Positions 13,307-16,186 of a stretch of 16,186 bases of DNA are shown one piece after another. A program made the translations under genes and the position numbers. Position 1 is the first letter of the stretch. Each line of letters starts with the position of its first letter. The notes below the pieces were generated by a model that saw only the letters and a program-made list of their open reading frames with translations, searched no databases and had not been told where the DNA came from. Location: positions 1 to 16,186 of the forward strand of contig CADWAF010004629.1 of NCBI GenBank assembly GCA_902984215.1. Direction: 5' to 3'. The DNA is from Willaertia magna. Lineage: Eukaryota; Heterolobosea; Eutetramitea; Acrasida; Naegleriidae.

Positions 13307-16186
13307 TTATTCATCTTCTTCAACTGTTAAATCTAAACAACTACCTGATATACCAATTAATGCAGAAGGTGAAATTAATTCTGAAATATCTTCTTCATCT
13401 TCATCCTTACTTTGTACATTCTCTTGACTTGCATTGTTACCACCACTAATAAGGCCACTATTAGCGCCTACATTTAGGCCACCAATACCGCTACTGCCAC
13501 TGCTATTACCTCCAATAATGATATTAGTAGTGAATCTAGAAGAAGAAGTGGTAGGACTTGTTATTGTGTTATTATTACTACTACCACTGCTATTACTGTT
13601 ACTGTTATTATTATTGCTACTTAATAGTATGGTAGTGTTAGGCCCACTTGGTAATAATTTTGTTTTAGGTGCAGGTAAGGTAGAAGCAATAGTTGGTTTT
13701 TGATTTGCTTTCCAATTTAATTTATTTTCAATTCTTTCCAACTTTTCTTTCATTACCACTTCTTTTCTTTCAATTGTCATTTTCATTTCTTTTAAATCTT
13801 TAACGGAAATGTTTTTATGAATCATTTCTTCACAACAATGAAATAAATGATCTTCTAATGATGTACAATTATTTGTGTTAAGATGATGTTTAAATAAAAG
13901 TGATGTATTTAAAAGTTTTGTAAATTTTGTTAAATAGATATCTAATACGTCTGTTAAGATATTTAAACTTTGTGATTTAACTCCTTCAAATCCTTCATTC
14001 ATTAAAATTAGAGCAATTACTGAAGATAACATTTGATTTATATTTTCTTTTGAGATTATATTTTCTTTAATACTTCCTTTTATGGAACTGTTATTATCCT
14101 TATTATTAATAGTTTTATTATTAAATATATTTGAAAATGATTGTGTAGAAGGTGATTTTACAGGTGATTGAGTTAATTTTAATTTCATAAATTTCTTTTG
14201 TTGAATATGTTTTCGTTTTTCTCTTAATTGACAAATTTTATCTACATTTTGTTTTAAAAGTAAATTTTTTGAAAAATGAAAAGGTACAGGTGACAAATAA
14301 TCATTTTCAATATTATTTAATTGTTGTTGAGTATTATTATTGTTAATATTATTATTTAAACTTTTATATCCTGTTTGTAAAAGAAATGTAAATAAATCAA
14401 TTTCTGTATTATTATTATTAAATTTCATCATTCTTTCAATACTTTGTTTCATTAAATTTTCATCTTGTATTCCAAATTGAAATGCCACATTTTTCATTTT
14501 TGTAACATTTTTAGTAATATCATAAGGTGATATTTTTAAACCATAATCTGGAATAATAATACTATTATTATTCACACCACATATTGTTGTAATATTTGAT
14601 GTGGATTCCATTGTATTGTTATTATTTAAATTTTGATTATTTTCCATTAAGTTTTCAATAAAATTTGTTAATAAATTATTTTCCTCAAAACTATTAATAC
14701 AATTTCTTTCTAAAAATTTTTTATCTTGTTCAATTTGTCTAATTTTTAAATTTATTAATCTTTTATATTTTGTAATTTCATTCCAACGTTCTTCTCTATT
14801 AAATATATCAATTGTTCCAATATTTGAAATTATATCTTCTATTAATTCTTCTTTAATGGATTTATACCATTCTAAATCTTCTTTATTTATTTTATTTATT
14901 ATATTATTATTATTTAAATATTCTTTTTTTATCATGTCAGTTGTCTTGTCACTCGTCACATTACAACAATCACTTTCCAATTCAACATAAACATTAGGTA
15001 TCTTTTCCAACAATATAATACATTCTTTTTCCAATTTATTAGCACATTCCACAAACACATTCTCATTTGGATCATTATTAAAAAATCTACAATTATCAAA
15101 CATTAATTTTAAATCATCAAAAAATTCATATTTCGAATGATAACTCATCATTTCAATTTTTTTATTAATTTTTGTTAAATCAATTGGATTTTTAATAATT
15201 TCATAATAATCTTTTGCTTCACTTTTTTTAACCGGTTTTTTAAAAGGCCACGAATTTTCATTTTCTAAAATTTTTTCATAAGTTTGTGATAAATGATTGT
15301 ATAGATAAATCAATTGTAAATTTTCAGAATCTTTCCAAGGTTTTTTCTTTTCGTTTTTTAATGATTTTAATTCTCTGGATAAAACGCTTTTTATTTTTTT
15401 ATTTTTATTTAATTCATTATTTGTGTTGTCGTCAGTAGTAGAATGATTGGTATTGTCAGCAGTTGTCATTAAAGAAGATAATTGTGAAAGTGACGTTGGA
15501 TTGTTAATTGTTGGAATTTCATTAATTTTAATTTCATTATTTAATTGTTCTTCTTCTTTTTGTGATTCATTTTGTTCTTTATGTTTTTGATTCATCGTTA
15601 ATAAATTTGGTAAATAATTATTTAAAAATAAATATTGATCTAATTGATTTACTTTATAAATATCAATTAATTTATTATTATTTATAAAATTATTATTATT
15701 TTGTAAATTATTTTTTTGTAAACTATTTTGTAAATTAATTAATTCATAATCATTTTCTAAAGTATGAAATTCATTAATCTTTAAATATTCATTTAAATTA
15801 ATTGAATTATTAAATAAAACATGATTTGTAACATAACTATCATATAATATTGATCTTAATCTAAAAGTTAATTCTAATTCTAAATTTGTTTTACTATTTA
15901 AATTCCAAAAAGAAAGAAAAGAAGATTCATTTTCAATTACTTTTTGAAATAATTGATATAATTCTAATTGATTAGTTTGTTGAAAGATTTTATTTAAGGA
16001 ATTTTGTGGAGGTTTATTGAATTGTAGGATTAATTGAAACCATTTTTTTGAATCATTATCTGTTTTATTTATTGTAGTTGTTATTGTTGTTGTAGTGGTT
16101 GTATTGTCTTGTGGTGTGGATGGCAATGATGATTCCGATGGTGAGCTGTTTTGGCGGGAAGAGGGTGGAGGCGTTTCATTTTCTTT
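13307..16186 (-). CDS. Spt7-like SAGA subunit: bromodomain plus histone fold (5' end outside window)
   Basis: The frame is open from the right edge. The only initiator-like codon nearby is a TTG at 16126, and residues upstream of it (TPPPSSRQNSSPSES) continue the frame, so the start lies outside. Counting from that TTG, a bromodomain spans ~270-375, with the WPF shelf (293-295), DYYEIIKNPIDL and LMFDNCRFFN, where Asn350 is the acetyl-lysine-binding Asn. At ~690-740 a Bromo_TP-type histone fold appears (SSVIALILMNEGFEG, then LNILTDVLDIYLTKFTKLL). A bromodomain followed by this histone fold is the layout of Spt7, a scaffold of the SAGA histone acetyltransferase coactivator. A basic coiled coil (~780-815), a Ser/Asn/Gly-rich stretch and an acidic tail (TVEEDE) follow. 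Long Asn runs occur throughout. A TAF3/TAF8-related bromodomain protein is an alternative, less likely because those lack this domain order. Confidence 0.8.
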   Translation of the reverse strand, partial: KENETPPPSSRQNSSPSESSLPSTPQDNTTTTTTITTTINKTDNDSKKWFQLILQFNKPPQNSLNKIFQQTNQLELYQLFQKVIENESSFLSFWNLNSKTNLELELTFRLRSILYDSYVTNHVLFNNSINLNEYLKINEFHTLENDYELINLQNSLQKNNLQNNNNFINNNKLIDIYKVNQLDQYLFLNNYLPNLLTMNQKHKEQNESQKEEEQLNNEIKINEIPTINNPTSLSQLSSLMTTADNTNHSTTDDNTNNELNKNKKIKSVLSRELKSLKNEKKKPWKDSENLQLIYLYNHLSQTYEKILENENSWPFKKPVKKSEAKDYYEIIKNPIDLTKINKKIEMMSYHSKYEFFDDLKLMFDNCRFFNNDPNENVFVECANKLEKECIILLEKIPNVYVELESDCCNVTSDKTTDMIKKEYLNNNNIINKINKEDLEWYKSIKEELIEDIISNIGTIDIFNREERWNEITKYKRLINLKIRQIEQDKKFLERNCINSFEENNLLTNFIENLMENNQNLNNNNTMESTSNITTICGVNNNSIIIPDYGLKISPYDITKNVTKMKNVAFQFGIQDENLMKQSIERMMKFNNNNTEIDLFTFLLQTGYKSLNNNINNNNTQQQLNNIENDYLSPVPFHFSKNLLLKQNVDKICQLREKRKHIQQKKFMKLKLTQSPVKSPSTQSFSNIFNNKTINNKDNNSSIKGSIKENIISKENINQMLSSVIALILMNEGFEGVKSQSLNILTDVLDIYLTKFTKLLNTSLLFKHHLNTNNCTSLEDHLFHCCEEMIHKNISVKDLKEMKMTIERKEVVMKEKLERIENKLNWKANQKPTIASTLPAPKTKLLPSGPNTTILLSSNNNNSNSNSSGSSNNNTITSPTTSSSRFTTNIIIGGNSSGSSGIGGLNVGANSGLISGGNNASQENVQSKDEDEEDISELISPSALIGISGSCLDLTVEEDE

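Noticed and set aside
13434..13703. Leu/Pro-rich open frame on the plus strand
   Set aside because: It is the antisense shadow of the Ser/Asn/Gly low-complexity stretch of the Spt7-like gene; its composition is purely repeat-driven.
1..16186. Mobile element, CRISPR array, viral or prokaryotic defence system
   Set aside because: No terminal repeats with a transposase, no spaced repeats and no viral or defence genes were seen on either strand. All strong homologies are to ordinary eukaryotic cellular genes.

Overview
The window looks like nuclear DNA from a very AT-rich unicellular eukaryote. Its features fit a heterolobosean amoeboflagellate such as Naegleria: compact genes, few and short GT-AG introns (54, 75 and 116 bp), short intergenic gaps, Asn/Gln/Ser-rich inserts, a two-TM RGS-domain receptor and a G-protein alpha subunit. 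The lineage is an inference from gene style. A dictyostelid-like amoeba is the main alternative and is less likely.

Layout on the left, all plus strand: (1) the 3' end of an AT-hook protein gene (1-440); (2) a broken dihydrodiol-dehydrogenase-like Gfo/Idh/MocA oxidoreductase (610-1680), which lacks about 50 central residues and has a stop exactly where the catalytic Tyr belongs; (3) SelO, the protein AMPylating pseudokinase (1953 or 2106 to 4535), with Cys where some eukaryotes have selenocysteine; (4) a headless trypsin-family remnant (4791-5222); (5) tRNA-Glu(UUC) with a 16-nt intron (5250-5336).

Layout in the middle, all minus strand: an unrecognised 188-aa protein (5524-6090), a two-TM RGS-domain protein (6525-7862), the XPF/ERCC4 repair endonuclease (7909-10902, two exons, 979 aa) and a heterotrimeric G-protein alpha subunit (11098-12341, three exons, 350 aa). 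I rebuilt the exon structures of XPF and G-alpha from in-frame GT-AG junctions that restore the family alignments. Both give totals divisible by three.

On the right are an unrecognised plus-strand 144-aa protein (12825-13259) and, convergent with it 47 bp away, the 3' portion of a minus-strand Spt7-like SAGA subunit (bromodomain plus histone fold). The Spt7-like frame stays open through the right edge.

Functional links: the RGS protein and G-alpha, about 3.2 kb apart, could act in one signalling circuit, with RGS domains speeding GTP hydrolysis by G-alpha. XPF works in nucleotide excision repair and SelO in redox-linked AMPylation. The Spt7-like and AT-hook proteins are chromatin factors. 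This is an ordinary eukaryotic gene neighbourhood, not an operon. I see no CRISPR array, transposon or virus. The most interesting points are the sensor-like ectodomain on the RGS protein, the tail-less G-alpha, its stop-free 3n intron in switch II, and the two decayed genes flanking SelO.
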